From assembly GCF_023634805.2 (NCBI RefSeq), contig NZ_CP106881.1, positions 496,001-560,000 on the forward strand: 64,000 bases of DNA, in the 5' to 3' direction. Shown here in pieces: positions 10,558 through 20,038 of the stretch; the first letter of the stretch is position 1; every line of letters starts with the position of its first letter. This DNA is from Comamonas endophytica (lineage in GTDB: Bacteria > Pseudomonadota > Gammaproteobacteria > Burkholderiales > Burkholderiaceae_C). The notes below the pieces were generated by a model that was given only the letters and a program-made list of their open reading frames with translations, was not told the DNA's origin and did not search any database. The position numbers and the translations under genes are program-made.

Positions 10558-12665
10558 TCATGCGGGATAGCGGGCATCGGAGTCCGGTCGTTGCACCCGC
10601 GCATGGCCCTGCTCGTGGTGGTTCCAGGCGTACTCGTCGAAATTGCCGATGGGTGGCAGCGATTCGTTCCAGTCATCCAGCGATGCCGGGGCTTGATCCG
10701 CCATCGGCATGGTCGAAGTGCCGGCCCCGACGCGCGGATCGGCCCCGAAGTGCATTGGCAACCAGGCTGGTGCAGCCCGCTGTTCGGCGGCGCCCGGGCG
10801 CGCTGCGGCGGGGACCGCGGCAGCGGCAGCCGAGGCGGGCCCCTGGGGGATCGGGGGCTGGCGCGCATATGCCGCTTCCGCCAGCAGGTCCGTGACGCCA
10901 ACGTGGCCTGCATTCATGGCAACGATCAGCGCACTGTGTCCCTCGCCATCCACGGCATCGATGTTCGCTCCGGCTTGCAACAGCACGCGCACCACACCGG
11001 CATGCCCCCGGCCCGCCGCCATCAGCAGCGCAGTCAAGCCGTTGACAGCCGCATCCCGGTCAGCGCCTGCATTCAGCAACATTTTCACGATGGCGTCACG
11101 ACCCTGCCGCGCCGCAGACATGAGAAAAGTCTCGCCGGCACGCACGGCACCGGCACACGCCCCGGCCTGCAGCAGCGTTTGGGCGGCCGCATCGCTGCCT
11201 TCGTCGATGGCTGCCGACATACACGCATTGATATCTGCGCCAAGTTTCACCAGTTCCTGGACGACACCCACTTTGGCGTTCTTTGCCGCATAGGCGATTG
11301 CAGCGTCTCCCGCACCATCGACTGCCTCCACTGCGGCGCCTTCAAGGGCCAGCAGGCGCACTACATCGGTCTGACCATAGCGGGCGGCCAGCATGAGCGG
11401 CGTGATGCCTTGCGCAGCGACGGCGTTGGCATCGTTGCCCGCTTTCAGCAACGCCTTGACCGCATCGACGCAGCCGCTTCGGGCCATATGGTGGATGGCC
11501 GTCATGCCGTGATCGTCGACGGCGTCGGCACGTGCGCCCTGGCCCAGCAGATAGATCACCACATCCGCCAGGCCCAGCCTGGCCGCGATCAGCAGCGATG
11601 ACAATCCGCTGCCATTGTCGCCATTGACCTGGGCCCCGGCCTGCACCATGCGGGTCACCAGCAAGAAGCTGCCGCTTTGCATGGCGGTCACCAAATTGGC
11701 CTCGAGGAGGCTCCAGCCGCCACCAAAGCGCTCACCGTCTCGGCGCAGCCCCGAATCGCTGCCAGCATCAATGCGCTGTATCCATTGGTGTCGACGCCGT
11801 TGGCATCCGCGTTGGCACGCAGCAAGGCCTTCACGATGCCGGTCTCGCCGTCTTGGACCGCCACCAGCATATGGGCGGTGATATCTGCTCCGGCACGCAA
11901 CAGCGCGGCCAGCATCTCGGGCCGATCGTGCAATGCCGCCCACATCACCGGTGAGGGCCGCTGGCCCGGGACAGCGCCCAAGAACGCGCCATGCTGCGCC
12001 AGCGTACTCACCACCTCCACATGGTTCCTCAGGACGCCAACCATCAGCGCGCCGAGACCATGGACAGTGACTGCATTGACAGGGGCGCGAGCTTCGAGGA
12101 GCAAGCTCACCATCCGCACATGCCCATTCATTGCGGCCAAAATCAGCGGCGTCGCCCCCAGATCATTGCTTGCATTCACATGTGCACCGCCTCGCATCAG
12201 TGCCAGGGCAATGTCGGCGTAGCCCCGCTTTGCGGCCAGCATGAGCGGTGTGTCACCGTCTGCGTCGAATACGTTGACGTTTGCCTGCGCTTGCACCAGT
12301 GCATGGACGATGCCTACATCGCCGCCCATCACCGCCAGAAAAATTGCGGTACGACCGCGGCGGTCGGCGATATCGGTGGCGGCTCCGGCGTGCAGCAGTG
12401 CTTCGACTTCGGCAAGCTGGCGGTGCTCCACTGCATGCATCAAGGGCGTCCACCCCCGAGGATCCACCTGGTCCACATTCGCTGCATGCGCAGGCGTGAG
12501 CTGGAATGGGGTATTTGCTGCAGCGCTGAAGTCGTCGTGCTGCATGTCGTCGGGATGCGGATCTTGCTGCAACGCAACGGCGAGCGCCGGGAATTCGTTG
12601 CCCTCTGGCAGTGCCATATTCCGGAACGCAATGGGCGCGAAGGTCTGGGTGGATACAGAAATCAT
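10558..12665 (-). pseudogene. ankyrin-repeat protein, copy B, broken by one -1 frameshift
   Basis: Repaired, the gene would encode about 702 residues with roughly 16 ankyrin repeats (for example GDTPLMLAAKRGYADIALAL and GITPLMLAARYGQTDVVRLL) and an acidic, Trp-containing tail (SLDDWNESLPPIGNFDEYAW). The first frame stops at 11688; the second takes over at about 11718. One extra C near there joins them as VAAGA-LLEANLVTAM. I chose ATG 12665, preceded by GAGAG; an ATG at 12701 in the same frame is the alternative. No secretion signal is visible. Codon use looks less GC-extreme than in neighbouring genes, which suggests horizontal origin. Long ankyrin proteins in bacteria are often host-interaction or toxin/immunity proteins, but nothing here proves either. 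Confidence 0.75.
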
Positions 12666-12725
12666 GAGGCTCTCTATAGTCACAAGGCTTCCACCATGCA
12701 TGGAATGGCGTCCGTAGCCTCGAAT

Positions 12726-12756
12726 AAATCTATTTGAATCAAAACATGATAGATTT
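12726..12756 (-). promoter_or_regulatory. AT-rich inverted repeat upstream of the ankyrin genes
   Basis: Perfect 8-bp arms AAATCTAT (12726-12733) and ATAGATTT (12749-12756) enclose a 15-bp spacer, inside a short AT-rich island that contrasts with the GC-rich surroundings. It lies about 60-90 bp upstream of the ankyrin gene B start, where a promoter and operator would be expected. The regulator is unknown. Confidence 0.4.
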
Positions 12757-12953
12757 TACCTATTGAGCGGCATCAAGTCAACGCTGCTTGTCCCGGGATG
12801 GCCGGCATGCAATGGAAACGCCTGCTGTGCCTGCATCGCCTGCAGGCACCGGTCGACATTCCACGCCCCGAGCTTCGATCGGTGGCACGGTCAGGCGCGG
12901 CGGCGCCTGGCGACCGCGCGGCGCCAAAGACAATATCCAGGGGAAAGGGCGAG

Positions 12954-13523
12954 CTATTGCGGCGCTGGCGCCGGCCCCCAAAGACGCGCGCCGCCCGCAT
13001 CCAGATGGGTCAGGTACAGCCGCACATCGAACTCGTACTGGTGATAGGACGGCTCCATGTGGGAGCACAGCTGATAGAAGGCTTTGTCGTGGTCCTTCTC
13101 GCGCAGGTGGGCCAGCTCGTGCACCACGATCATGCGCAGGAATTCCTCGGGCGTGTTCTTGAACATCGCGGCCACGCGGATCTCGTGGCGCGCCGACAGC
13201 TTGCCGCCCTGCACCAGCGCGCGGCTGGTGTGCAGCCCGAGTGCATTGCGCACCACGTGGATCTTGCTGTCGTAGGCGACCTTCTGCAGCGTTGCGCCCT
13301 TGCGCAGGTGCTGCGCCTTGAGTTCGGCGGTGTATTCGTACAGCGCCTTGTCGGTGCGCAGCGCATGCGCCTGGGGGTATTTGCGCTGCAGCAGCGCGGC
13401 GGTGCCGCCGCTCGCGAGCAGCGCGCGCACCTGGTCCTGCAGCTGCGCAGGATAGGAGCGCAGATAGGGAAGGTCCATGGGCGTGCTGCCCGGCTGCGGC
13501 GAACGCGCCGCGCGCGCGGACAT
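12954..13523 (-). CDS. YgjP-like M48-type metallopeptidase domain protein
   Basis: This is a 189-residue predicted zinc metalloprotease of the YgjP (DUF45) family, probably cytoplasmic. The motif HELAH (135-139) followed by His145 (REKDHDKAFY) forms the HExxH-type zinc site with its downstream ligand, and the conserved tail SYHQYEFDVRLYL follows. The start at 13523 overlaps the stop of the upstream gene as TGATG, which suggests translational coupling; an internal ATG at 13478 (MDLPYLRSYP) is the alternative and would remove a low-complexity leader. The substrate is unknown for the family. Confidence 0.8.
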   Translation of the reverse strand: MSARAARSPQPGSTPMDLPYLRSYPAQLQDQVRALLASGGTAALLQRKYPQAHALRTDKALYEYTAELKAQHLRKGATLQKVAYDSKIHVVRNALGLHTSRALVQGGKLSARHEIRVAAMFKNTPEEFLRMIVVHELAHLREKDHDKAFYQLCSHMEPSYHQYEFDVRLYLTHLDAGGARLWGPAPAPQ

Positions 13524-14158
13524 CAGTGCAGGTGGCGCGGGCGGCGGTTGCCGCCGCTGCCGTGGCCGGAGCCACCCGAGCCGCCGGGCCCGCGCGGGGG
13601 CTTGCCGATCTCCAGCGAGTTCACCAGCGCATCGAAGCGCAGCGAGAACAGCTTGTCGATCTCGGCGACCACGCCGCCGAGCTCGGCGCCGTCGAAATGG
13701 CGCTCCATCATGTTGACCACGTCCTGCACCAGCAGGTCGCGCTGCACCTGCATGATGGCCGCGGGCGTGGGGCCGACGAACAGCATCAGGAAGTCGTCGC
13801 GCGACTCGGCATCCTCGGCCTCTTCCTCTTCGTCGAACTCGGTGTCATAGAACGTGACTTCGATGGCCGCGCCCTGCTCCGACAGCTCGTTGAGGCTCAT
13901 GCACATCTCGTCGAGCGTCTGGCGGAAGTCGTCGTCGCCGCGCACCGTCCAGCAGATCTGCAGGCGATGCTCGCGCGCGTCGAACTGGATACCCGGCTCT
14001 TCTTCATAGACGCTGGTCGCGCCATCGGCCAGCGAGCGCGCGCCGGCGTAGCTCCACAGCGGCTTGAGCGCTTCCTGCAGCTGCTCGAAGCTGGTCTGGG
14101 CCGTGAGCACCACCTGGCCGTGGACGTGGATTTCAAAAGGAGGGTTGTAACTTGACAT
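13523..14158 (-). CDS. conserved acidic protein of unknown function
   Basis: This is a 211-residue soluble protein with no signal peptide or membrane segment. It starts MSSYNPPFEIHVHGQ, has a very acidic stretch near residues 105-120 (EFDEEEEAEDAES), and ends in a Gly/Arg/His-rich tail. The tail (from about residue 187) looks disordered and basic, so the chain is strongly bipolar in charge. I recall similar proteins in Burkholderiales annotated only with a domain of unknown function, so it is probably lineage-conserved. Its stop overlaps the start of the YgjP-like protease gene, which makes a two-gene operon likely. Confidence 0.75.
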   Translation of the reverse strand: MSSYNPPFEIHVHGQVVLTAQTSFEQLQEALKPLWSYAGARSLADGATSVYEEEPGIQFDAREHRLQICWTVRGDDDFRQTLDEMCMSLNELSEQGAAIEVTFYDTEFDEEEEAEDAESRDDFLMLFVGPTPAAIMQVQRDLLVQDVVNMMERHFDGAELGGVVAEIDKLFSLRFDALVNSLEIGKPPRGPGGSGGSGHGSGGNRRPRHLH

Positions 14159-14310
14159 GTTCGAATCTCGCTGGGCACTGTTCGGGGAAAACCGCTGTGT
14201 GACTGTTCGTTATGGAGGCAATTTCCACGCTGTCCGGGGAGCACCATGCCGACCGGACATCCCGCCGTGCGGAGACGGGCTATTTTCGCATGTATCGCGG
14301 GCCGCCGGAT

Positions 14311-15372
14311 TCAGACCACGACCGGCTCGGGTTCGAGCCGGATACCGAAGCGCTCGTACACGCTGGTCTGGATGGCGCGCGCCAGCGTCATGACCTCGCC
14401 GCCGGTGACGCTGGCGCTGTCCGAATGCCGGTTGCCGCGGTTGACCAGCACCAGCGCCTGGCGTTCGTAGACCCCGGCCTTGCCCATGCTCTTGCCCTTC
14501 CAGCCGCAGGCATCGATCAGCCAGCCCGCGGCCAGCTTGATGCTGCCGTCGGTCATCGGGTAGTGCACGATGCGCGGCTCGCGCGCGATGATGTCGGCGC
14601 ACTGCTCGGCCGTGACCGTCGGATTCTTGAAGAAGCTGCCGGCATTGCCCAGCACCTCGGGGTCGGGCAGCTTGGCGCGGCGGATCTCGCAGACCCAGTC
14701 GAAGATCTGGCGCGCCGTCGGCTGCTCGACACCTGCCTCGGCGCGCTTGCGCTCGATGTCCAGGTAGCCGATCTCGGGTTTCCAGGCCTTCGGTAACGCG
14801 AAGCGCACGCGCGTGATGACGGCGCGGCCCGCCAGGCCCATGCCGCGCGCGTCCGCCGGCGCATGCTTGAAGACCGAGTCGCGGTAGCCGAAGGCGCACT
14901 GCGCGGCATCGAGCGTGAAGCCCTCTCCCGTCACCAGATCGACGGCATCGAGCGACTCGAAACGGTCCTGCAGCTCGACGCCATAGGCGCCGATGTTCTG
15001 CACCGGCGCCGCGCCCACGGTGCCGGGAATCAGCGCCAGGTTCTCCAGCCCGGGCAGGCCCTGGTCGAGCGTGAAGGCCACCAGGTCGTGCCAGCGCTCG
15101 CCGGCGCCGGCCTCGACGATCCACGCCGCAGGTGTCTCGCGCACCAGGCGCATGCCCTTGATCTCCATCTTCAGCACGACCGGCTCGACATCGCCGGTCA
15201 GCACGATGTTGCTGCCGCCGCCCAGCACCAGCACCGGCTGGCGGCCCCAGAGCGGGTCGGCGCGCAAGGCGCGCAGGTCATCCTCCGAATGCACGCGCAC
15301 CAGCGCCTGGGCGCGGGCGGCGATGCCAAAGGTATTGCAATGCTGCAGGGGTACGTTTTTCTCGACTAACAT
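14311..15372 (-). CDS. murB: UDP-N-acetylenolpyruvoylglucosamine reductase
   Basis: It reduces UDP-GlcNAc-enolpyruvate to UDP-MurNAc with NADPH and FAD, the second committed step of peptidoglycan synthesis. The 353 residues have the FAD-binding segment [14 protein letters not shown] near 49-62 and the catalytic serine in [10 protein letters not shown] near 240. The C-terminal domain is complete. The ATG at 15372 gives [16 protein letters not shown], the usual MurB opening. It is divergent from yajQ with 108 bp between starts. Confidence 0.96.
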   Translation of the reverse strand: MLVEKNVPLQHCNTFGIAARAQALVRVHSEDDLRALRADPLWGRQPVLVLGGGSNIVLTGDVEPVVLKMEIKGMRLVRETPAAWIVEAGAGERWHDLVAFTLDQGLPGLENLALIPGTVGAAPVQNIGAYGVELQDRFESLDAVDLVTGEGFTLDAAQCAFGYRDSVFKHAPADARGMGLAGRAVITRVRFALPKAWKPEIGYLDIERKRAEAGVEQPTARQIFDWVCEIRRAKLPDPEVLGNAGSFFKNPTVTAEQCADIIAREPRIVHYPMTDGSIKLAAGWLIDACGWKGKSMGKAGVYERQALVLVNRGNRHSDSASVTGGEVMTLARAIQTSVYERFGIRLEPEPVVV

Positions 15373-15480
15373 CTCATGGATTGTCGCACCGCGCCCCGGA
15401 CCCCGCTGGCCACCGGCCGATCGCCCCTGCCGCCATCCGCCCGCCGCGCGCCCCACACCTTTCAGGAAAGAGAAATTCAC

Positions 15481-15966
15481 ATGCCATCCTTTGACACCGT
15501 TTGCGAAGCCGATTTTGTGGAAGTCAAGAACGCGGTGGAGAACGCCTCCAAGGAGATCGCCACCCGCTTCGACTTCAAGGGCACCTCGGCGGCCGTGGAG
15601 CTCAAGGACAAGGAAATCACCATGTACGGCGACGCGGACTTCCAGCTGACCCAGGTGGAAGACCTGCTGCGCAACAAGCTGACCAAGCGCAACGTCGACG
15701 TGCGCTTTCTCGACATCCAGAAGGCGCAGAAGATCGGCGGCGACAAGCTCAAGCAGGTCGTCAAAGTGCGCAACGGCATCGAGTCCGAACTGGCCAAGAA
15801 GCTGCAGAAGCTGATGAAGGAAAGCAAGCTCAAGGTGCAGGCCGCGATCCAGGAGGAGAAGGTGCGCATCACCGGTGCCAAGCGCGACGACCTGCAGGCG
15901 GCGATGGCGCTGATCCGCAAGGAGATCGACGACGTGCCCCTTTCCTTCAACAATTTCCGCGACTGA
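15481..15966 (+). CDS. yajQ: YajQ family cyclic-di-GMP/nucleotide-binding protein
   Basis: A 161-residue cytoplasmic protein of the YajQ family, full length and beginning [15 protein letters not shown]. Family members bind nucleotides, and some bind cyclic di-GMP and modulate transcription; which ligand applies here is not known. AGGAAAG lies about 10 bases before the ATG at 15481. An upstream in-frame start at 15376 would add 35 unlikely residues. The next gene starts 10 bp after the stop, so it may be part of a short operon with the following two genes. The third of these is a degenerate HD-GYP protein, which is suggestive given the cyclic-di-GMP link. Confidence 0.95.
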   Translation: MPSFDTVCEADFVEVKNAVENASKEIATRFDFKGTSAAVELKDKEITMYGDADFQLTQVEDLLRNKLTKRNVDVRFLDIQKAQKIGGDKLKQVVKVRNGIESELAKKLQKLMKESKLKVQAAIQEEKVRITGAKRDDLQAAMALIRKEIDDVPLSFNNFRD

Positions 15967-15976
15967 GCAATACGCG

Positions 15977-16627
15977 ATGCGCCCTGCGCTTGTCCGTGCC
16001 TGCATGCTTGGGTTGTGCACCCTGCCATTCCTGGCCGGCGCCCAATCCGTGGCGCTGACCGGCATCCTGGGCAGCAAGGCGCTGCTGGTGATCGATGGCA
16101 CGGCGCCGCGCAGCCTGGCGGCGGGCGAGGGCCGCGGCGCGGTGCGTGTGCTCGAGGTCGGGCGCGACACGGCGCTGGTCGAGATCGCCGGACGGCGCCA
16201 GCAGCTGCGCCTGGGCGAGGCGCCGGTGCAGCTCGGGGCGCGCTCAGCCGAGGGCGAAGGGCCCGAGCAGCTGGTGCTGTTTGCCGACAGCCGCGGGCAT
16301 TTCACCGAGCAAGGCGAGATCAATGGCCGGCCGATGCGCTACCTGGTGGACACCGGCGCCAGCGCGGTGGCCATCGGCCGCGCCGAGGCGGATCGCCTGG
16401 GCCTGACCTACCTGCAGGGCGAGACGGTGCAGCTGGGCACGGCCAATGGCGCGGTGCGCGGCTGGCGCCTGCGGCTGGACTCGGTGCGCGTGGGCGGGCT
16501 GCAGGCGCGCGGCGTCGACGCCGTGGTCGTGCCCCAGTCCATGCCCTACGTGCTGCTGGGCAACAGTTTTCTCTCGGGATTCCAGATGACGCGCCAGGGC
16601 GACCGCATGGTGCTGGAAAAGCGCTGA
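15977..16627 (+). CDS. retropepsin-like clan AA aspartic protease, exported
   Basis: A 216-residue protein with a signal peptide (hydrophobic residues 5-20, AGAQ cleavage region) and a single-domain retropepsin-like fold in the C-terminal half. The active-site motif is DTGA at 125-128, followed by the usual VPQSMPYVLLGNSFL flap/hydrophobic-Gly region near 193-207. This matches the TIGR02281-type bacterial aspartic proteases, which probably act as dimers in the periplasm. Natural substrates are unknown. It sits between yajQ and the HD-GYP-like gene, only 1 bp before the latter. Confidence 0.87.
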   Translation: MRPALVRACMLGLCTLPFLAGAQSVALTGILGSKALLVIDGTAPRSLAAGEGRGAVRVLEVGRDTALVEIAGRRQQLRLGEAPVQLGARSAEGEGPEQLVLFADSRGHFTEQGEINGRPMRYLVDTGASAVAIGRAEADRLGLTYLQGETVQLGTANGAVRGWRLRLDSVRVGGLQARGVDAVVVPQSMPYVLLGNSFLSGFQMTRQGDRMVLEKR

Positions 16628-16628
16628 C

Positions 16629-17657
16629 ATGCAAGCCATCGCCCTGCCCCAAGCCGCCAACGCGCCTGCTGCCGACGCGCACCATGAAGAGCTGCGTGGG
16701 CTCTGGGCGGAGCTCGAAGCGGCGCTGTCGCTGCTGCTGGAGGCGCCGCTGCAGGTGCAGAACTTCGAGGCACGGCTGCGCCAGCTGGCCGACTGGCTGC
16801 AGGAGCTGGTGGCGCACGACAGCGACGCCGCGCTGTACCTGGTGTTCCAGCTCGCGGCCGAGTCCAGCGCCGGCTACAGCGCCTCGCACGCGCTGGTGTC
16901 GGCCACGCTGTGCGAGGTGCTGGCGCCCGCGCTGGGCCTGCCGGCGCACGAGCGCCAGGCGCTGGTCTGCGCGGCCTTCACCATGAACATCGGCATGACG
17001 CAGCTGCAGGACCAGCTGGCGCTGCAGCGCGAGCCGCCGAATGCGGCGCAGCGCGCTCAGATCGAGCGCCATGCGCTCGAGAGCCAGGCGCTGCTGGTGC
17101 GGCTGTTCGTCGACGATCCGCTGTGGCTGGACACCGTGGCCGCGCACCACCCGCGTGCCCGGGCCAAGGCGCCGCTGGCGCAGCTGGGCGCGGCCGAGCG
17201 GCTGGCGCGCATCCTGGCCAGCGTCGACCGCTATGGCGCCATGCTCAGCCCGCGCAAGTCGCGCGGCGCGCGCAGCGCCACCGATTCGGTGCGGGTCATC
17301 GTCGGCAGCGAGCCCACGCCCGAGGATGAGGTCGGCTATGCGCTGGTGCGCAGCGTCGGGCTGTGCCCGCCGGGCACGCTGGTGCGGCTGGACAACGGGG
17401 ACACCGCCGTGGTGCTGCGCCGCAGCAGCCGGCCCCTGCAGCCGCTGGTGGCGCGCGTGCTCGACGGCACGGGCCAGCCCTTCAAGACACCGGCGCTGCA
17501 CGACACCGCGCGCGGCGCGCCGCGCATCGTCGCGGCGCTGGCGCGCCTGGATCTGGCGCGGCGCATCCCGCCCCAGACGATGGCGCTGCTCGGGGTCTAT
17601 GTCGGCCGCTCGCGGCCCGCGAGCGCACAGGAGCCGGGCGAGGCGCCCGCGGTCTGA
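16629..17657 (+). CDS. HD-GYP-like protein with a degenerate active site
   Basis: A 342-residue cytoplasmic protein laid out like an HD-GYP cyclic-di-GMP phosphodiesterase. The helical core includes His87, a segment AAFTMNIGM at 115-123 where active enzymes have the HD pair, His148 in ERHALESQALL, and AAHHPR at 171-176. The HD pair is replaced by Met119-Asn120 and the GYP motif after the HH is absent. Metal binding and hydrolysis are therefore unlikely. The C-terminal 90 residues form a small beta-rich domain (RLDNGDTAVVLRRSSRPLQP). It probably serves as a sensor or scaffold rather than an enzyme. It starts 1 bp after the upstream stop and is convergent with plsY (1 bp between the genes). Confidence 0.75.
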   Translation: MQAIALPQAANAPAADAHHEELRGLWAELEAALSLLLEAPLQVQNFEARLRQLADWLQELVAHDSDAALYLVFQLAAESSAGYSASHALVSATLCEVLAPALGLPAHERQALVCAAFTMNIGMTQLQDQLALQREPPNAAQRAQIERHALESQALLVRLFVDDPLWLDTVAAHHPRARAKAPLAQLGAAERLARILASVDRYGAMLSPRKSRGARSATDSVRVIVGSEPTPEDEVGYALVRSVGLCPPGTLVRLDNGDTAVVLRRSSRPLQPLVARVLDGTGQPFKTPALHDTARGAPRIVAALARLDLARRIPPQTMALLGVYVGRSRPASAQEPGEAPAV

Positions 17658-17658
17658 T

Positions 17659-18306
17659 TCAGCCGCCCTTGCCCGCGCCCGGAGCCTTCTTGCCCAGGCG
17701 CGACTCCTTGCCGGCCATCAGGCGCTTGATGTTTTCACGGTGGCGCCAGATCAGCAGCAGGCCCATGGCGACGATGGCCGCCGTCACCGGCGCCTCGGCG
17801 TACCAGAGCACGCCGCCGAACAGCACGTAGTACAGCGGCGCGAACACCGCCGACACCAGCGAAGCCAGCGACGAATAGCGGAAGAAGAAAGCGATGATCA
17901 CCCAGGTCAGCGCGGTGGCCAGGCCCAGCCAGCCGCTGATGCCCAGCAGCACGCCCAGTGCCGTGGCCACGCCCTTGCCGCCCTGGAAGCGGAAGAACAC
18001 CGGGTAGAGATGGCCGAGGAATGCCGCCAGGCCCACCGCCGCCAGCGTGCCGTCGCCCAGGCCCCAGGGCCGGCCGAACCAGTGCACCAGCGCCACGGGC
18101 AGCCAGCCCTTGAGGGCGTCGAGCACCAGCGTGGCGATGGCCGCGGGCTTGCTGCCCGAGCGCAGCACGTTGGTCGCGCCCGGGTTGCCGCTGCCGTAGG
18201 TGCGCGGGTCGTTCAGCCCCATGATGCGGCTGACGATCACGGCAAACGACAGCGAGCCGATCAGGTAGGCGGCCAGCGTGGCGAGAATGGGATAGAGCGC
18301 GTTCAA
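17659..18306 (-). CDS. plsY: acyl-phosphate:glycerol-3-phosphate acyltransferase
   Basis: It transfers the acyl group from acyl phosphate to glycerol-3-phosphate, the first acylation in membrane phospholipid synthesis. The 215 residues form an integral membrane protein of about five helices. The conserved loop [12 protein letters not shown] lies near 40-51 and [10 protein letters not shown] near 110. The start is a TTG at 18306 preceded by AAGGA; no ATG gives a full-length protein. Length and motifs are typical. Confidence 0.94.
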   Translation of the reverse strand: MNALYPILATLAAYLIGSLSFAVIVSRIMGLNDPRTYGSGNPGATNVLRSGSKPAAIATLVLDALKGWLPVALVHWFGRPWGLGDGTLAAVGLAAFLGHLYPVFFRFQGGKGVATALGVLLGISGWLGLATALTWVIIAFFFRYSSLASLVSAVFAPLYYVLFGGVLWYAEAPVTAAIVAMGLLLIWRHRENIKRLMAGKESRLGKKAPGAGKGG

Positions 18307-18379
18307 TTCGAGTCCTTGGCCGCAAGGGGCCGGTATGGCAAAAAACAGGCGCGTGGCGGGAACCCGCCGCGCGCGACCG

Positions 18380-18874
18380 CTATTCTGCCAGCGCGCAGTT
18401 CACCGTCTGGGCTTCGAGCAGATCCAGACATACCCGGGGATCGATCTGCACCAGGAAGCCGCGGCGCCCGCCGTTGATGGCGATGCGCGCAAGCTCCAGG
18501 ATGCTCTGCTCGATGTAGACCGGCATGGCGCGGCGCGTGCCGAAGGGCGAGGTGCCGCCCACGAGGTAGCCGCTGTGCCGGTTGGCGACCTCGGGCTTGC
18601 AGGGCTCGACGGACTTGGCGCCGATCTGGCGCGCCAGGTTCTTGGTCGAGACCTTGCGGTCGCCATGCATCAGCACGATCAGCGGCTTCGCGTCCTGGTC
18701 CTGCATGACCAGCGTCTTGACCACGCAGTGCTCGTCCAGGCCCAGGCTGGCCGCGCTGTGCGCCGTGCCGCCATGCTCCTGGTACTCGTAGGGATGTTCG
18801 GTGAACGCCACCCCGTGGGCGCGCAGCAGCTGCGTGGCGGGGGTCTCGCTCACGTGGACGGACTTCTTGCTCAT
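18380..18874 (-). CDS. ybaK: YbaK/EbsC family Cys-tRNA(Pro) deacylase
   Basis: A 164-residue editing-domain protein that hydrolyses mischarged Cys-tRNA(Pro) (and related misacylated tRNAs) in trans. Diagnostic segments are VVKTLVMQ with the conserved Lys near residue 53 and [11 protein letters not shown] near 105-115. Its start overlaps the stop of the upstream aldo/keto reductase gene by ATGA, so the two are likely translated in a coupled way. Confidence 0.9.
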   Translation of the reverse strand: MSKKSVHVSETPATQLLRAHGVAFTEHPYEYQEHGGTAHSAASLGLDEHCVVKTLVMQDQDAKPLIVLMHGDRKVSTKNLARQIGAKSVEPCKPEVANRHSGYLVGGTSPFGTRRAMPVYIEQSILELARIAINGGRRGFLVQIDPRVCLDLLEAQTVNCALAE

Positions 18875-19929
18875 ACCGCGGGATCGCGCATTTCCCAGCG
18901 CAACTGGTCGATCCCGGCGCGCAATTCGGCCGGCAGCTGCGTGCCCCAGACGGCGCAGTCTTCCTCGAGCTGCGCCAGCGAGGTCACGCCGATGATGGTG
19001 CTGCGCACGCAGCGCTGGGTGTAGCAGAACGCCAGCGCCATCTGCGTGGGGCTGAGGCCGTGGTCGCGCGCGAGCTGGTTGTAGCGCCGCGCCGCAGCCA
19101 GCGCGTCGGGCCGGCCCCAGCGCTGCTTGCGCACCGATTCGTACGACAGGCGCGTGCCTTCGGGCGCATCGGGGCCGGTGATGCCGCTCGTGTCGTACTT
19201 GCCGCTGAGCAGGCCCACGCCCAGGGGCGAATAGGCCAGCAGCGACACGTCGAGCCGGTCGCAGGTCTCGTCGAGCGCATTGTCGAAGCTGCGGTTGAGC
19301 AGGCAGTACGGGTTCTGGATGCTGGCCACGCGCGGCAGGCCATGCTCCTCGGCCAGGCGCACGAACTCGTGCACGCCGTAGGGCGTTTCATTGGACAGGC
19401 CCACATTGCGGATCTTGCCCTGGCGCACCAGGGAAGCCAGGGTTTCCAGCTGCTCGCGGATCGGCGTCTGCGTGACTTCCCTGGCCGGGTCGTAGTAGAG
19501 CGCGCCAAAGGCCGGCACATGGCGTTCGGGCCAGTGGATCTGGTAGAGGTCGATGACGTCGGTCTGCAGACGGCGCAGGCTGGCTTCGCATGACGCAACG
19601 ATATCGGCCGCCGTCATGCCCTGGCCCTCGCGGATCCAGGGCATGCCGCGCGAGGGCCCCGCCACCTTGCTCGCCAGCACCATCCGATCGCGCATGCCGG
19701 GGCGGCTGGCAAACCAGTTGCCGAGGATGGTCTCGGTCGCGCCGTAGGTGGCGGCGCGCGCCGGCACGGCATACATCTCGGCCGTGTCGAGGAAATTGAT
19801 GCCCAGTTCCACCGCGCGGTCGAGAATGGCATGCGCCGCGGCTTCATCCACCTGTTCGCCAAAGGTCATCGTGCCCAGGCAAATGGGCGTGACCTGCAGA
19901 TCGCTTTTTCCTAACTGAACCTTGTGCAT
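18871..19929 (-). CDS. aldo/keto reductase (Tas-like)
   Basis: A 352-residue NADPH-dependent oxidoreductase with a TIM-barrel fold. The catalytic tetrad can be placed: Asp and Tyr in FLDTAEMYAVP near 48-58, Lys in VLASKVAG near 87-94, and His in YQIHWPER near 130. The length, the insertions and the late LSPTQMALAFCYTQ segment fit the Tas/YeaE-like group. The ATG at 19929 follows GGAGAAA; a longer upstream frame has no ribosome site. Physiological substrates are not predictable. It is divergent from the alpha/beta hydrolase gene by 109 bp. Confidence 0.9.
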   Translation of the reverse strand: MHKVQLGKSDLQVTPICLGTMTFGEQVDEAAAHAILDRAVELGINFLDTAEMYAVPARAATYGATETILGNWFASRPGMRDRMVLASKVAGPSRGMPWIREGQGMTAADIVASCEASLRRLQTDVIDLYQIHWPERHVPAFGALYYDPAREVTQTPIREQLETLASLVRQGKIRNVGLSNETPYGVHEFVRLAEEHGLPRVASIQNPYCLLNRSFDNALDETCDRLDVSLLAYSPLGVGLLSGKYDTSGITGPDAPEGTRLSYESVRKQRWGRPDALAAARRYNQLARDHGLSPTQMALAFCYTQRCVRSTIIGVTSLAQLEEDCAVWGTQLPAELRAGIDQLRWEMRDPAV

Positions 19930-20038
19930 GCATTTCTCCGGGGAGCTTGGAATGGAAGCCGCCAGTTTAAGGACTCCCGGGGGCCTCGATGTCCCTGCCA
20001 CGACTGCCGGCGCACAGGTCGCGGGAAATAATGTCCCC

